DNA of 47,512 nt from Fragilaria crotonensis (Eukaryota; Bacillariophyta; Fragilariophyceae; Fragilariales; Fragilariaceae): the NCBI GenBank assembly GCA_022925895.1, contig JAKSYS010000499.1, positions 1 through 47,512 on the forward strand, in the 5' to 3' direction. The first letter of the stretch is position 1; the number at the start of each line of letters is the position of its first letter. The notes under the pieces are model-generated. The model ran no database searches and was not told where the DNA came from. It saw only the letters and a program-made list of their open reading frames with translations. The position numbers were made by a program, and so were the translations under genes. Of this stretch, positions 31,092 through 43,005 are shown piece by piece.

Positions 31092-31910
31092 GAGTCCTTG
31101 AAGTATTCTCCACATCGTTCACGAAAAATCGCAGCGCAAGGTGAAAGACCTTGATGGATTCATTTGCATATGACTTTCCAGTTACTTAAGCACGCAATTC
31201 ACGTTCCGACTCTACCAATTTGACTGGGTTGCGTTCGTAGTCCTAAAACTTTGTGAACGACGAGATCCTCCTAGGTCGCCAGGCGTCAGTCATGTACTCC
31301 ATTTGGGCTGAGAGGAACTGCTGTCACCACCAAGGCAGAAGCTATGCACAATCTCCGAACCACCATCCATGTTCAAACAATGTCTTTTCTCCGCAGACCT
31401 CGATAATTCTTGGACGATCAAATGTGCGCCTGTGAACCATTGGAATCTTGTGCCGCCTATGAAAGGTAGGAAGTCGAACCATATTGACTGCTCATCATCT
31501 TTTGAACTCTTTTGTGTTCGATGGCGCAATGAGACCTTGGGGTTTGTGTTTGCGAAAGGCTAGTAACAATCGTCACAGCTGAGTACGAACATTGCTATGC
31601 GAGGATGGCACGGAAAGGTAGTCTTAATCTTAATAATGACGACGGACCCAGCTTTAGATCTGCCTTCCATACAATCAATCATGTGGATACACGTATGGTG
31701 TTCTCGATCGTTAGAAGGTTACACAGGAATGCGCTGCAGTTGCTAACACCTGGATTAAAATCGGCACCGGGTCACCGCATCGCCGCCCATATCTTTCAGG
31801 ACTTTACGTGTTAAGATTCGATTGCGCACATTAGGATGTTACATGACAATGGCGCTTCTACTGCACGGTGCGAAGCAAGTAGATCTAGCTGACTTTTTGG
31901 TAACCCTATA

Positions 31911-32215
31911 TGATTCGCATCTGAATCGTGGTTCGCCATTCTCTGAATATCGGTTTTTAGTTCGAAAAAACGTACGATAGGTCTGGCTTATACTTCGGAA
32001 ACGCACGATAGGCTTGGTTTGTATTTCGAAAACGCACGATAGGTTTGATTCGTACTTTGCCAAGGCGCGAGGAGGGTCATTGGTAGGTGGTCTACTAGTA
32101 GTTTTATAATCCCTAACATGCTCGCATTTGAATCGTGGTTCGTCCCCTACTTAATCTTGGTTTGTACGTCGACAGCGCACGATAGGTTTGATTCGTACTT
32201 CGAAAACACAAGATA
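31911..32215. repeat. Degenerate repeat field around the core ACGATAGG
   Basis: About four copies of a 31-37-bp unit with TTCGAAAACGCACGATAGG and a TTGATTCGTAC-like end at 31960-32060 and 32170-32215. The lead-in CGCATCTGAATCGTGGTTCG (31916) returns as CGCATTTGAATCGTGGTTCG (32123), so a larger segment of about 207 bp has been duplicated. Confidence 0.75.
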
Positions 32216-32673
32216 GGTTGGCACGAATACTCGACCATGTGCACTTCTACATGTGGATGTAACCTTTGTTGCGACAATGGGACACCTATCTGGAGTGTAC
32301 TCGGAGCCGGCGTTGTGTCGAACACCCCGCAATCGCTCAACCAGTATACAAACTGACTCTAGAGTAGCAATATGCACATAGTCTACTCTAGATGAATCAC
32401 ACATTTACTAGGAGTCCAATGTCTCACGTATAAACCTTTGCGAACAATGGTCGCCACAGATGCGTTGTAGGTTGTAGGGCTTTAAGTTGATCAATCGTAC
32501 TACAGTACTCGCTCCTCGACCTTGGAAAGTGTTGATTGGGTCACAATGCACCATGTCTTCTTCAAAAATTGCTATGCCGAAGTGCGCGCCGTTTCTCTGT
32601 ACATGGATTATTGTTACAAAATTTCAAGCAATTGACCGTCGCTGAAGAAGTCAACGTCTGTATCAGAGTCCTG

Positions 32674-33100
32674 CACTGGGTACCCATACCCAGTACCCAC
32701 CCACTACCCACCCATACCCATGGTTAATGGGTGGGTATGGGCATGCCCAACCAGTGGGTGGGTGGGTATGGGTGGTCCAAACTCCACTGAGCAAACCGTG
32801 GGTGGGTAATGGGTGGTCTAACCTGCCCACACGAATCGACCAGTGTGTACTCTGAGTATACAGTAGCTAGTAAGGAGTAGTAGAGTATAGTACACGGTGA
32901 GAGCAACTTTTAGAAAAATAGCCTGCGGCGGGCTAAATTTTTGCAGGGAAAATGGGTACAGTGGCGTGGGTATGGGTACGGCCTAGCGGGCGTGGGTGGG
33001 TACGGGTGGTCCAAGCGTGACCGCGCGAAGCGTGGGTGGGTCATGGGTGGTCCAAGCCTGCCTACCGGTAGCCTTGGGTACCCATGGGCACAGGCGTCAT
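32674..33100. repeat. Pair of G-rich, quadruplex-capable repeat blocks
   Basis: Two related blocks, 32674-32827 and 32951-33100, share GGGTGGGTAYGGGTGGTCCAA and, further on, CGTGGGTGGGTNATGGGTGG. The first block contains GGGTGGGTGGGTATGGG (32756-32772), four G3 runs with one- to three-base loops, which is a textbook intramolecular G-quadruplex motif. The C-rich start of block one (32681-32720) faces its G-rich end, so a hairpin is also possible. Confidence 0.85.
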
Positions 33101-33821
33101 ACCCGGTGCAGGACTCTGGTCTGTATACATTTCTGTCGCGCATACGTCAAGTTCGCCGGTCCTTGAGACCGCGGAGTATTACCATGGCAGAGATACTGGG
33201 GTTGTACACAACAATCCACTAGCATAGGTTTTTCCTGCGTAGAATGTATGCGTTCTCGGGGATCCGTCTGAATGCGGGGGAAGGTTTCAAGATTGAGGTG
33301 AACACGTGGACACACGGTGCAACAGGCAAAAGCACCATACCGGGACTTAGATTCCTTTCCAATTCATTCGATAGTACTAGTACTCCAAGTACTTGGTAGC
33401 ACCGTATGAACTCTGGAGTATTCCCCAACAGAATGCCTGATGACTGATGAATGATGATATGGCAAAACTGCCTAGCTAGATTGAACGCAAGTCCACAACG
33501 CACACGAGGTCCGTTACAGGAATTTTGGGCGGTCGCACACCAGCTCCGAATCTTCCTTCTCACAAAAGTGTCGCCATGACTGTGCCACCAGTCGGTCGTG
33601 CCGCGTTTGGCTGACACGGCCCACGTCTGTACCCCCACCCCACAATGAGTCACACGAGAGACCATTTCGCCAATCAGGGGGCAAGAAATCGAGCTCAACG
33701 ACTTTCTCTGCTCTCAACGATTCGACCTCTCCTCGATACTCGGAGTACATAAATTTTTTGACTGAAATAAAGCGTGAAGCGTGAACCCGTGCAAGCGTGG
33801 ACCCTCGAGAACTGAACACAA

Positions 33822-35954
33822 GTGCCCAAAGTCAAATCTCCCCGATTCGAGTGTTCAGTTCAAGGGGTTCATAAAAACCAAAAAGCCGTCGAAGCACCAG
33901 TCAAGCCTTTCAGTCGAAGCTCATCACCGAGTAAAGTCTCTCTTTCAAACCTTATGATTACTTCTTCATACGCTTCTGATTTACTCCAGGATATCTTGAA
34001 AGAAAATGAAGTCTTTGTTGGTGGTTCTTCCATCGGGAAAGGTTTCAAAAAGGCCGCTCGTCACTACTTGCGCACGTCTTCTATCGCTAAGTACGAGCAG
34101 ATGAACCTCTCTCCCTCGAGAAGCTGCATTCTACGTGGTTGACATTGGAGTTGTGGTCTCTCAAGTCTATCAATGGCGTCGCTACTTGCCACGCGTGGAA
34201 CCCTTCTATGCCGTGAAGTGTAACCCTGATCCTGTTCTCATCAAGACTCGCCATTCTAGGCTGCAACTTTGATTGCGCCTCCAAGAAGGAGATTGACATT
34301 GTCCAAAAGATCACTGCTGACTTGCCTCGCAAACCGGAGATCATTTATGCTAATCCCTGCAAGGCTCGCCACCACATTGCGCACGCTGTCTCTAGGGCGT
34401 TCGCATGGTCACCTTGACAACGTGGCGGAAGTCAAGAAGTTGGCGGAGATCTCGACTGGTATTAAGCTCCTCATGCGCATCGTCACTGACGACAGAGGCT
34501 CGCAATGCCGTTTGAGCTCCAAGTTTGGTGCTCCCCGATCCAGATGGCGGAACTTGCTTGCCGCTGCTAAACAAACGGGAATGGAAGTCGTTGGAGTGTC
34601 CTTCCACGTTGGAAGTGGATGCCGCGACTCCACCCGCTACCACCTGGCTCTCAAGGACTGCCGCGAGCTCTTCGATATTGCCAAGGCGGAGTACGGATTC
34701 AACCTCAACATTCTCGACATTGGAGGTGGTTTCCCTGGAGAGACGCATTCCTTCTACAATCCCGAAGTCCTCGATTCTGACGACGACGAAGAAGACGCTT
34801 CCAGCGAGGAAGGATTGGAGAAAGCTGACGCTCAGGAAGAAACTCCCTACATGTTCTTTACCGAGATTGCCGAGACGGTATCTCCATGGATCGACGAATT
34901 GTTTGAACCAAGTGTCCGCGTCATCGGGGAACCCGGACGTTACATGGTGGCTGCTGCGGCCACCTTGGTGACCTCAGTTGTCGGATCCAGATCCAACGAA
35001 ATGGACGACTTGCCCTTCGCCGGAGGCCTTTCTGACAATGAAACGTCGGAGACCGTCTTTGAGAGATCCCGCCAGGAGGAAAACAATATTGTTCGCCAGC
35101 GCGGTGCCTCCTTTGACATGCGCCAGCGCGGCGCCTTTGACATCACGAACGGAGGAGATGAGCAAGTCTGGGAGACCATCACCGAGGAGCTCAACGACTA
35201 CGCTAAGTACTTCGCCAAGCAGACCTTCATCACTCAAGTCACTGATGCTTACAACGATGGTTTGGATCTCTACAACGAAGATTTCAATACCCAGGCTGAT
35301 CTGTTGGGAGTCCCCAACAAGAGTCAGATGCAAAGCATGATCCGCACGGTTGAGGGCATGACCAAGAGTATTGCCATTGGCGAAGACGTAGGAGGCCAGA
35401 TTTCTTGGCTGCTGCCGGCGAAGCCGCTGTCAACGGTATGGTCCTCCAGGCTGTCGCCGATTCGGCCTCTCCAAGACGACTATGCCTACTACGTCAACGA
35501 CGGCGTCTATGGAGCGTTCAACAATCTCATGTTTGATCACGCCAACGTCCGTCCTCGCGTCCTCCGTGTCGAGGTTGACGATGCCAACGGAAACGAACAC
35601 GTCTACGTTGAGTCCGACGTTGACAAGCTCCTTTACGCGTCCACCGTGTTCGGACCTACTTGTGACTCTATCGATGTCATTGCCCGCTCTGTCTTGTTGC
35701 CCAAGCTCAAGATTGGAGACTGGCTCTACTTCCAGAACATGGGTGCCTACACGATGGCCGCGGCGTCCAGCTTCAACGGATTTGAGCCAACGGAGAAGAT
35801 GTACGTGTGCTCGGTGCAACTCGAGTTCTTCGAATCGCTGATCGCGGGACCGTCCGAGGATGAACAGCACCAGAACATGTTAGATCGCGTGGCAGAGGAG
35901 AAAAAGGACCCTGACACGGTTCACAGTGGATTGATGGATGTATTGTGTTTGTGA
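33822..35954 (+). CDS. ODC: Ornithine decarboxylase (PLP group IV), frame broken by small indels
   Basis: Polyamine synthesis: decarboxylates ornithine to putrescine with PLP. Motifs in order: [10 protein letters not shown] (PLP lysine, about 34210), [10 protein letters not shown] (about 34600), DIGGGFPG (about 34718), GEPGRY (about 34930), YYVNDGVYG (about 35488), GPTCDSID (catalytic Cys, about 35655), [15 protein letters not shown] (about 35742). Residues upstream of a usable Met at 33954 also look coding; the frame opens at a GTG at 33822 and the true start is unclear. At least six frame changes (near 34105, 34245, 34393, 34412, 35398 and 35465) each restore family sequence on the far side. 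An acidic insert follows the Gly loop and about 100 extra residues separate EPGRY from YYVNDG. Stop TGA at 35952. Confidence 0.85.
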
Positions 35955-36124
35955 AACCTGATGCAACGGGTGTCCAATGGCATTGATAAATAATGATCTC
36001 ATTATAAGGAAGCATCTAACATAGCCGAGTCTGAAGCTTCTGAAAAAATCTGAAGAGATGGTGCTGAAAAGGATATCTTAACCCTGTGCTTGGTGAGAAG
36101 ATTGATTGCCCTACAAGGTCGAAA

Positions 36125-37844
36125 TCACTGAGAAGGATCAGATCCTTTTTCATCACGCCAGGCGTTAGGGAATATCTCATCCGGAATTCCTATCCAATGC
36201 CGAAACGCATCAGTCAAATGCTGATCTGTCGTGTATACCTTGTCTGTGAAGCGGATTGCCGGTCGCGGTACCTTGGAAACAATGTGGTACGACTTCGTCT
36301 TCTCCACGCGATCACCCTGAGTATTGCCAGCTCCTTTTTGCCTGGCATTCCGCAATATTTGTACGGTATAGAATGACGATGTTTCGTCTCGTTTAAGAAT
36401 GGTGCAGGGGTGCAGATTGTCCAATCAAACACTCGACGAGTCCAATTCCAGGGAACGGTCGTGATGCCGCCGTCCGAATTTGATGTAGTCGTCGTGTTGT
36501 TTTTGTTGTTAGGGTGATCATAAAAACAAGAGGTACGGAGATTGTTGGGGTACGGGTAGTCTTTTGTTCGGCACTCGTCCGAATTTTAGTAGCCACTTCG
36601 TCCATGACATGGGCTGGAGGTACATGGGCGTCGTTTTCTTTCCATTGGAGCGTTTCATTGGTTCGTTTGGAGTAGCAGCAGTAGTAGCACGATGATGATT
36701 GTCCCATGCTGCCTTCCAATCGGACCCATAATCCATGACAATTTCATCCCCAGGTTGCAGATCTCGGAGTGCCACGAGTTCCAAAACAAGACCTGTTCAT
36801 CGGCGTGGTCCTCCAGATCTGGAATACTCCATCGGAGCCACGAGTCATTAGATTGTTGAACGGACCATTGCAGTTTGACATTGGGTGTGTCATGATGATT
36901 GATGAGATTGACTATTGGAGAATACGGAAATAGTACCATGGATGATTGGGGATGGCTGTAACAGTAATTCAGCAAGAGTTGCCACTGCTGTTCCAGGGTT
37001 TCACTCTGCTTTGATTCTTTGATTTTGATCGTGTTGAGCGTTATCTCCCAGTCAAAGATCGGAACAACTGGCACCGGAGCGACGATGGATCCCTTTGGTA
37101 AAAATCGAGATGCAAACGCACCTCGGCCTGAGATGGAGGATGACTTTGGTAGGAGATTGTCCAAACAGGTGCCGTGGTGACGGAGCCATTCCTGGGAACG
37201 AAGGGGTGGGTCCTGGTGATCATTATCATCGTCATCCCACAAACTCCGTTCCTGAAACCATTCTTCCGTCTGAGGTGATAGCAGTTCTTGACCAGCGACA
37301 ACGTCCTTGTGAATGTACCACGTATAATTGTGATATTGAGTAAAGGATCCAGCTGCCTTGCACGTCTCGGACAATCCCCATCGTCGCGGTCAACACGATA
37401 TGGTAAAATATTCGATTTTCCTTTCACGCTGTTGGTCAGCATGCCAACACCTGGCGTGACAGAATGAACAACCTTTCCTTCGTTCATACCTCCAGTGTCG
37501 TATGCTGATTTCCAGTAATTGTATTGGAAGAAGTCGACGCCGACAGTATTCATGATATCTGGAACTTGGATGACAATGTCTCCAGGAAGGACGGGAGAAC
37601 CTCGTCGGCGATCCATGAGTGTAAAGATACCAAATCCATCCAAATACGACTTGGCCATGACGAGGGTGCAATCCGGAGGGACATTTGGTTGACTACTTCT
37701 TGCTGCTGTCGTCGTCGAGCACGTCGTCTCATCATTATCACCATGACTGCTACCAAGACACTGTTCTTGCAAGACTTGCGACGAGACCAGTCTCGTCAAA
37801 AGAAAAACACTGGTGAAGGTGAAGATAGTGAACAGCATACGCAT
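36125..37844 (-). CDS. SET-domain protein with signal peptide, frame broken by small indels
   Basis: The start at 37844 gives a signal peptide (LFTIFTFTSVFLLTRLVSS). The SET core is recognisable in two parts: an N-terminal copy with SYLDGFGIFT, PGDIVIQVPD, SVTPGVGMLTNS, then SFTQYHNYTWYIHKDVVAGQ (about 37340) and ELLSPQTEEWF; and a second with SGRGAFASRFLPKGSIVAPV (about 37120), VNLINHHDTPNVKLQW (about 36905; the Asn-His pair) and LQPGDEIVMDYG (about 36750; catalytic Tyr). The end (36424-36125) has ILKRDETSSFYTVQI and FRHWIGIPDEIFPNAW, a tail I know from diatom SET proteins. SET proteins methylate lysine; a secreted or organellar target is inferred. Frames change near 37380, 36785, 36560 and 36430. 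Confidence 0.8.
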
Positions 37845-38331
37845 TTCTTGTTGTTGATTGTCACTTGTCAATGGCCAATTCGTTCTCTTCAACCATCGGC
37901 ACTTGGCCAACTTCACACCCAACCCAATGTTGATGATGTTGTGTCCTTTGACCTTTTTAGAGTCCTATGACGACGAAGATACGCTCATATCCCGAACCGA
38001 AGGTCGAAGAAAGATTTTAAATCAATACACTCGGAGTACGCTAGTAGCAAGTACACAAGCCTACTCCAGTACATGTACATGTCATTCTGTCAGACTTTAT
38101 CATTTATATAAACATACATTAATAATAACTAATAACAGAACATAGATCGTAGTACGTGTAAACATCTTTTCTCGTGAGTGTGGGCAAAGAGAGAAACTGA
38201 TAAGCACAGCAACGTATCAACCATCAACATCGAACACGTCTCGTCAACCCTGGAAAGCCGTCGAAAATGTTCGTTGATCAATCGCTGTAGCACCGCACAA
38301 CGCACTTGTATTCCGTTCGCAAATACTAGTA

Positions 38332-39352
38332 CTAGAGTTCAACCTTCTGCACGGGCTGTTCAACACCGTCGTTCTCCTCGTCGTCGCCAAGACCTTTCGC
38401 GGAACCCTCGTTCTCCTCAATGTCAGAAAGTACTGGCGGATGAGCATCAACAGAACCATCGCTCTTCAATATCAGAAGAATGTTGCTCAGAGGTGTTGAA
38501 CTCTTTGAGTCACTCTTCTTCTTCTGCTGACCCGCATGGATCTGATGAATGCACTTTGACAGCAAAACGACGGTGAGAGAGAATCCAATCCACGATGAAA
38601 AGTAGAGATTTCCTCCGGATGCCGCCGGTCTATCTTCACCAAACGTGATGAAACCAACACCGAACGTGTACATGACAAACATCACACCCGAGAGCGCTGT
38701 CTCAATGGTCAAAGTAGTCTTTCCCATGCCAATCACGACGAGAGCAATCAAGGGGATGATGATTCCAAACAGTCCCAGGGCAATTGCATAATTCGTTCTC
38801 TGACAGAAACTCAAATCACCCAAATCACTGACGCATTGGACATCTTGATGAATTCCCGACGCGGATGCGAGGACCACGACCGACACGGCCATCAAACCGA
38901 GCCATGTGGTCGTTTTGGGAGAGATATTCTTCTGGAACCACAATGCCATGACTTCACGACAGTACCCGCCAAGGATGAGGATGATGCAAACAAAGGAAAT
39001 CCAAGAGAAAAAGTAGAGATTCGAATTGACAATGATTCCTTGTCCAACACCAGAAACGGCAATATCGTGGCACGGGGTCATGATTGTCGGAAGACAGGCG
39101 CACCAGATGATTAACAAGAAGACGGCGAGACCTCCCTCAATCTTTTGACCAACAAACTTGTCACCGAGCACAAAGTGGGCAATGGTACCAAAGAAACTGA
39201 AAAAGAGCGAAATAGAGAGCGCAGCCGTAACCCAATTGACAGAGCTGTTGGTGTTGTCAATCGTTGTGACATGAGCTGTAAGGCAAACACAAGAAAATAT
39301 AAAGAGGGCGGCCCATGCCTGGAAACGATGTCCCCGGGGTTTTGATCTTCAT
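38332..39352 (-). CDS. Eight-segment membrane protein with internal duplication
   Basis: The long frame (38332-39336) has no Met at its start, but an ATG at 39352-39350 in another frame, with one G too many in the following CCCCGGGG, gives MKIKTPGHRFQAWAALFIF, so the true start is most likely 39352. Eight hydrophobic segments follow, in two sets of four; both sets end with nearly the same motif, NSNLYFFSWISF and GGNLYFSSWIGF. The C-terminal 70 residues are polar and acidic (DIEENEG, DDEENDG), presumably cytosolic. Pairs of Cys in the loops (TPCHDI, QCVSD...FCQR) could form disulfides. No transporter motif is visible; I cannot assign a function. Confidence 0.75.
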
Positions 39353-41694
39353 TGTTTTTGTTGTTGTTATTGTTTTGAATTTAGATAATTATATGATATG
39401 AGAAGGATATGAACCTATCTACCGTATGTTGTTCTTGTGATTCGTGAGTTTCGTGATGGTTGTGGAAATACGAGAACCTTATTCACCGCTCAGTCTACAC
39501 CCCAGACAAGTTGGGGTTCTCCTTCAGCAACTATTCATCCCGGCTAAACCGAACTGTTCCACTGAATGATCATCCGCCGCTTGTTGTGAACTTCCCTTTG
39601 ATCGGAATACCAATATGTGAGCAACGTCGGGTGACACCATACACTTCTGATGTCGTACTGTACGTCGAACAGTAGCACTCCGAGTTTTGGATTTTGCATA
39701 CTGTACATGAAAAATGTTTGTACAGTATGTCATACATGTAGACAGGCATTTTTTTTATTTCTTTTTTTTCGTGAACTCGATTTTCATGTTCATGACTTCA
39801 TGACACGATGTCCGATACGGACTAGGCACAGACAGCGTGTCGTTACTCGTTACACGAAGATGCTGAACGTCATAGTGTCATAGACAGTGAAATCGATACA
39901 GTGTCACAGTGTACTCGAGTACGTGATCAATAGAACAGTACCAGGTACTTCGAGTACTCGTACCAGTACTGAAGCATTGTATGATGGACCAGTGCTCGTG
40001 CTGCAATCAAAAGCAATGCTCCGTGGCCGACGCATACATGTTTCAAAATTCAGCTGACGTTCTGTCACAAAACGTTGCCATCCCTATCTGAATTAGGTAT
40101 TGTACACGTAGTATACTTTGATCTTTCTACTCTACTATTGTAGACTCTAGAGACACAAGCCTGTCAGGAGCAAGCTAATGTTGTGGACGTGCAAGGTGAA
40201 TTGGCAAGGCAGTCCATCATGGATGGCGTGACTAGCGGTTGTGTGGCCACAATTACTCCCATTGTTACTAAAAGTAACGTAGTGTGTCAGATTCGGCTCG
40301 AGCCACCAAGGTCTCCCTGATCTTCCGAAAAAAGGGAATCAGCGTGTGTAATAGTGCACAATTATGACTGAAAAAAATGCAAAGCATTAGACGTGAGCTT
40401 GGAATGTACACATGTATCTACCGTGCCTGACTGGCTGCTAGCTTGTATTGAATATGATGCAGTATAGTGGTTGATTGCATAGCTTCAATTGTTGATGACC
40501 ACGGAAAAATGTGGTATGACAGGGTTGTTCTCGGTGGTGGTAGCTAGTTGTTGGCAACTTGGCGTGATTGTGGCATGATCTGGAAGTGAGCTTTGTCAAC
40601 CTTGTTCGGTTTAGTTGTTGAACCAACATGACAACGTTCATGGGACTCTGTTTCAAACATTTGGAATGCTGAAGGCGGGTCATCTGGAATTGTGGACGCC
40701 GGTTGCTGTCGCAAGTGTTCATAACGGGGACGGATATTCCTTGTTTTTCTCATGGTGTCGATGCCACCGATTCGTTGGGCAGTTTTGAGTAAGGCAAGGC
40801 ATAGGAGGGACGAAACATGTTTTTCGGATCTTGTTCTGGTGAATGGTACACGGTTTTGATTTTTTGTGTGATACGTTGAAGTCCATTGAGACAGAGGGCG
40901 TTGTGATGAAGGGTCGTAACTTAACTTGAGAATTGAACTGGGAATGGAGGGCAGGAGCAAGAGAAGGGCGCAATTCTAAATTCGAGTCTTGGTTTTCATT
41001 TTATTCAGCGGGTTCAGTCGTGTAGTTCTTGTACGACTGCTACTGTAGCTATTTCCGGTACGAGTCTGCTCTGAGTGTCGTCGACTACGTGTATGATACG
41101 GGAGACGGGAGTTAGGCGTCAGTGTCTCTGAGACAAAATTCAGTATTACTGTGACGTAGAACTCGGTGTGTCGGTATCCCAGTATGGAATTCCGAATTGT
41201 ACAGGCGTACAGACAAGGCAAAGACAAAACGAGTTTGGATGGCGAGCAGGCAGGGCAAGAGAAAGACACCCAATCGACAAAGCAGGAATGCAAAAGCAGG
41301 TGGTAAGGAAGTTGCGGCTAGCCAATCATAAATCATTCGATGATCGTGTCCCATGGATTGGACAGTTTCAAACTGCAACTGCTTGACTTTTAGCAATTGC
41401 ACGTGCTTACACTTGAGGGGCCAAGCAAGATGAAAAAGGAATACATGAGATTCCTAACGGCTACAGCGAGATGTACATGAAATAGAATCCAAATATGAGA
41501 TTCTGAATCGCAATCGGTCACGAATCTGACGAAAGCCATCAAATGGAGAAGACATCGCAAATCGCATATCACATCTGTCGACTTCGAAAATCATTGCCAT
41601 TCGACTTTAGTTCTCATATTAATACTACTTCAGTATTATTACAGTTACATTTCCATCATCTACCACCTTCTCGAACAATACTAGTACATTCACC
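39353..41694. other. Intergenic region
   Basis: No certain gene over 2.3 kb. A dense GTAC palindrome cluster lies at 39905-39975. A minus-strand frame at 40960-40544 (138 codons, RPRYEHLRQQPASTIPDDPP) is the only candidate for a small gene, but it has no recognised domain and I leave it uncalled. The last 60 bases before 41695 are AC- and CT-rich, as in a 5' leader. Confidence 0.5.
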
Positions 41695-43005
41695 ATGTCC
41701 CAACAACACATGAAAGTCGCCATGATGACCTCTGGAGGTCTTGCTCCATGTCTTTCGGCATCGATCGCACAACTTGTTCGTTACTGGTCTGCAGCATTGA
41801 AGGAGGGCAAGATTGCATCCTTGTCCATCCGCATGTACCTTGATGGTTACAAGGGGATCTTGATTGGAGATTCCTTCATGTTGGATGAAGCTCTTTGGGA
41901 AGAATGCGATGCTCTCAACTATTTGGGAGGTTCGCCCATTGGAAATTCCCGAGTCAAGGTAGGAACTTGACCTGCAGGATCAGCACTTGACCTCAATGAC
42001 ATTTCTAACTCCACCATTCCACTTCTAACAACGAAACAGTTGACCAACCTCAAGGACTGCATCGCCCGCGGATTCATCAAGGAAAACGAATCACCGCTCG
42101 AGGTTGCTGCCCAGCAACTCATCAAGGACGAAATCAACGTCTTGCACACCATTGGAGGTGACGACACAAACACACAAGCTGCCGTCCTTTCCCAATACAT
42201 CCTTTCCGAACACGGAGGCAAGGTCGTTGTCATTGGCATGCCAAAGACCATTGACAATGACGTTTATCCCATTGTCCAAACCTTTGGAGCTGACACTGCC
42301 GCCCACCAGGGAGCACTCTACTTTGAAAACATTGTCTCCGAGTCGACTGCCAATCCTCGCATGCTCATTCTGCACGAATGCATGGGTCGCGATTCCGGAT
42401 ACTTGACGGCTGCCACAGCCAAGGCCTACCGTGACCGATTGGCCCTCCAAAAGTTTGTTCCAGGATTTGCCACGAGTGCCAAATCTCGTGACGTGCATGC
42501 CATTTGGATTCCTGAAAATCCTCTCGACTTGGTCGCCGAAGGCGAACGTCTCAAGAAAATTATGGACGAATTTGGCAATGTCAACATCTTTTTCGGTGAA
42601 GGCACTGGTGTTGGTGAAATTATCAAATCCATGGAAGCGGCCGGAGAAGTGGTCCCCCGCGATGCCTTTGGTCACGTCGCATTGGCCAAGATCAATCCAG
42701 GACAGTACTTTTCGACTCACATTGCTGCCCTTGTGGGGGCCGAAAAGACCTTGGTCCAAAAGTCGGGATACTTTTCCCGTGCCGCTGCGGCGAATGAATT
42801 TGATCGCACTCTGATTGCCGACTGTGCCAAGGCCGGAGTTGAGGCGGCCATTGCCGGTGTCAGTGGGTGCATGGGACAAGATGAGAATATGGAGGGTACT
42901 CCCATTCGGGCTATTGAGTTTGAGAGAATCAAGGGAGGAAAACCCTTTGATGTTACGCAAGAGTGGTTTGTTAGTATGGTGAAGGAGATTGGACAATCCA
43001 AGTAG
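41695..43005 (+). CDS. Phosphofructokinase, PPi-dependent type (glycolysis), one intron
   Basis: Two exons, 41695-41958 (88 codons) and 42040-43005, give 409 residues. Motifs: MMTSGGLAPCLSASI (phosphate loop, residues 10-24), TIGGDDTNTQAA (about residue 128), GMPKTIDNDVYP (substrate and PPi site, about residue 154), and HECMGRDSGYLT (about residue 198). The second Asp in GGDD, where ATP enzymes have Gly, and the Lys in PKTIDND are marks of the pyrophosphate-using group. It converts fructose 6-phosphate to fructose 1,6-bisphosphate, reversibly when PPi is used. No presequence is seen, so cytosolic action is likely. The frame is intact and the ATG at 41695 has the context CACCATGTC. Confidence 0.9.
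41959..42039 (+). other. Intron of the phosphofructokinase gene (81 bp)
   Basis: GTAGGA donor after AAG and ACAG acceptor before TTG. Splicing keeps the frame (exon 1 is 264 bases) and joins GNSRVK to LTNLKDC, as expected for the family; unspliced sequence stops after three codons. Confidence 0.9.

Larger units (their letters stand above)
31092..33821. other. Large intergenic region with two repeat fields
   Basis: About 2.7 kb without a recognisable gene. It contains a field of degenerate CGCACGATAGG repeats (31911-32215) and two G-rich blocks (32674-32827 and 32951-33100). The short open frames across these repeats (for example PYPPT-rich peptides) are products of the repeats. Confidence 0.6.

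Noticed and set aside
32536-33222. Open frames rich in PYPPT or GWGY
   Set aside because: They are translations of the G-rich repeats, seen on both strands.
34940-35870. Several open frames over 80 codons antisense to the decarboxylase
   Set aside because: Shadows of the true gene; no conserved motifs.
40544-40960. 138-codon minus-strand frame
   Set aside because: Low stop density and plausible codons, but no recognised domain, no intron or start context to support it; kept only as a candidate in the intergenic note.
42091-42996. 301-codon open frame on the minus strand
   Set aside because: It lies fully opposite the intact phosphofructokinase exon, whose family motifs prove the plus strand is coding; the antisense frame is open only because of codon bias.
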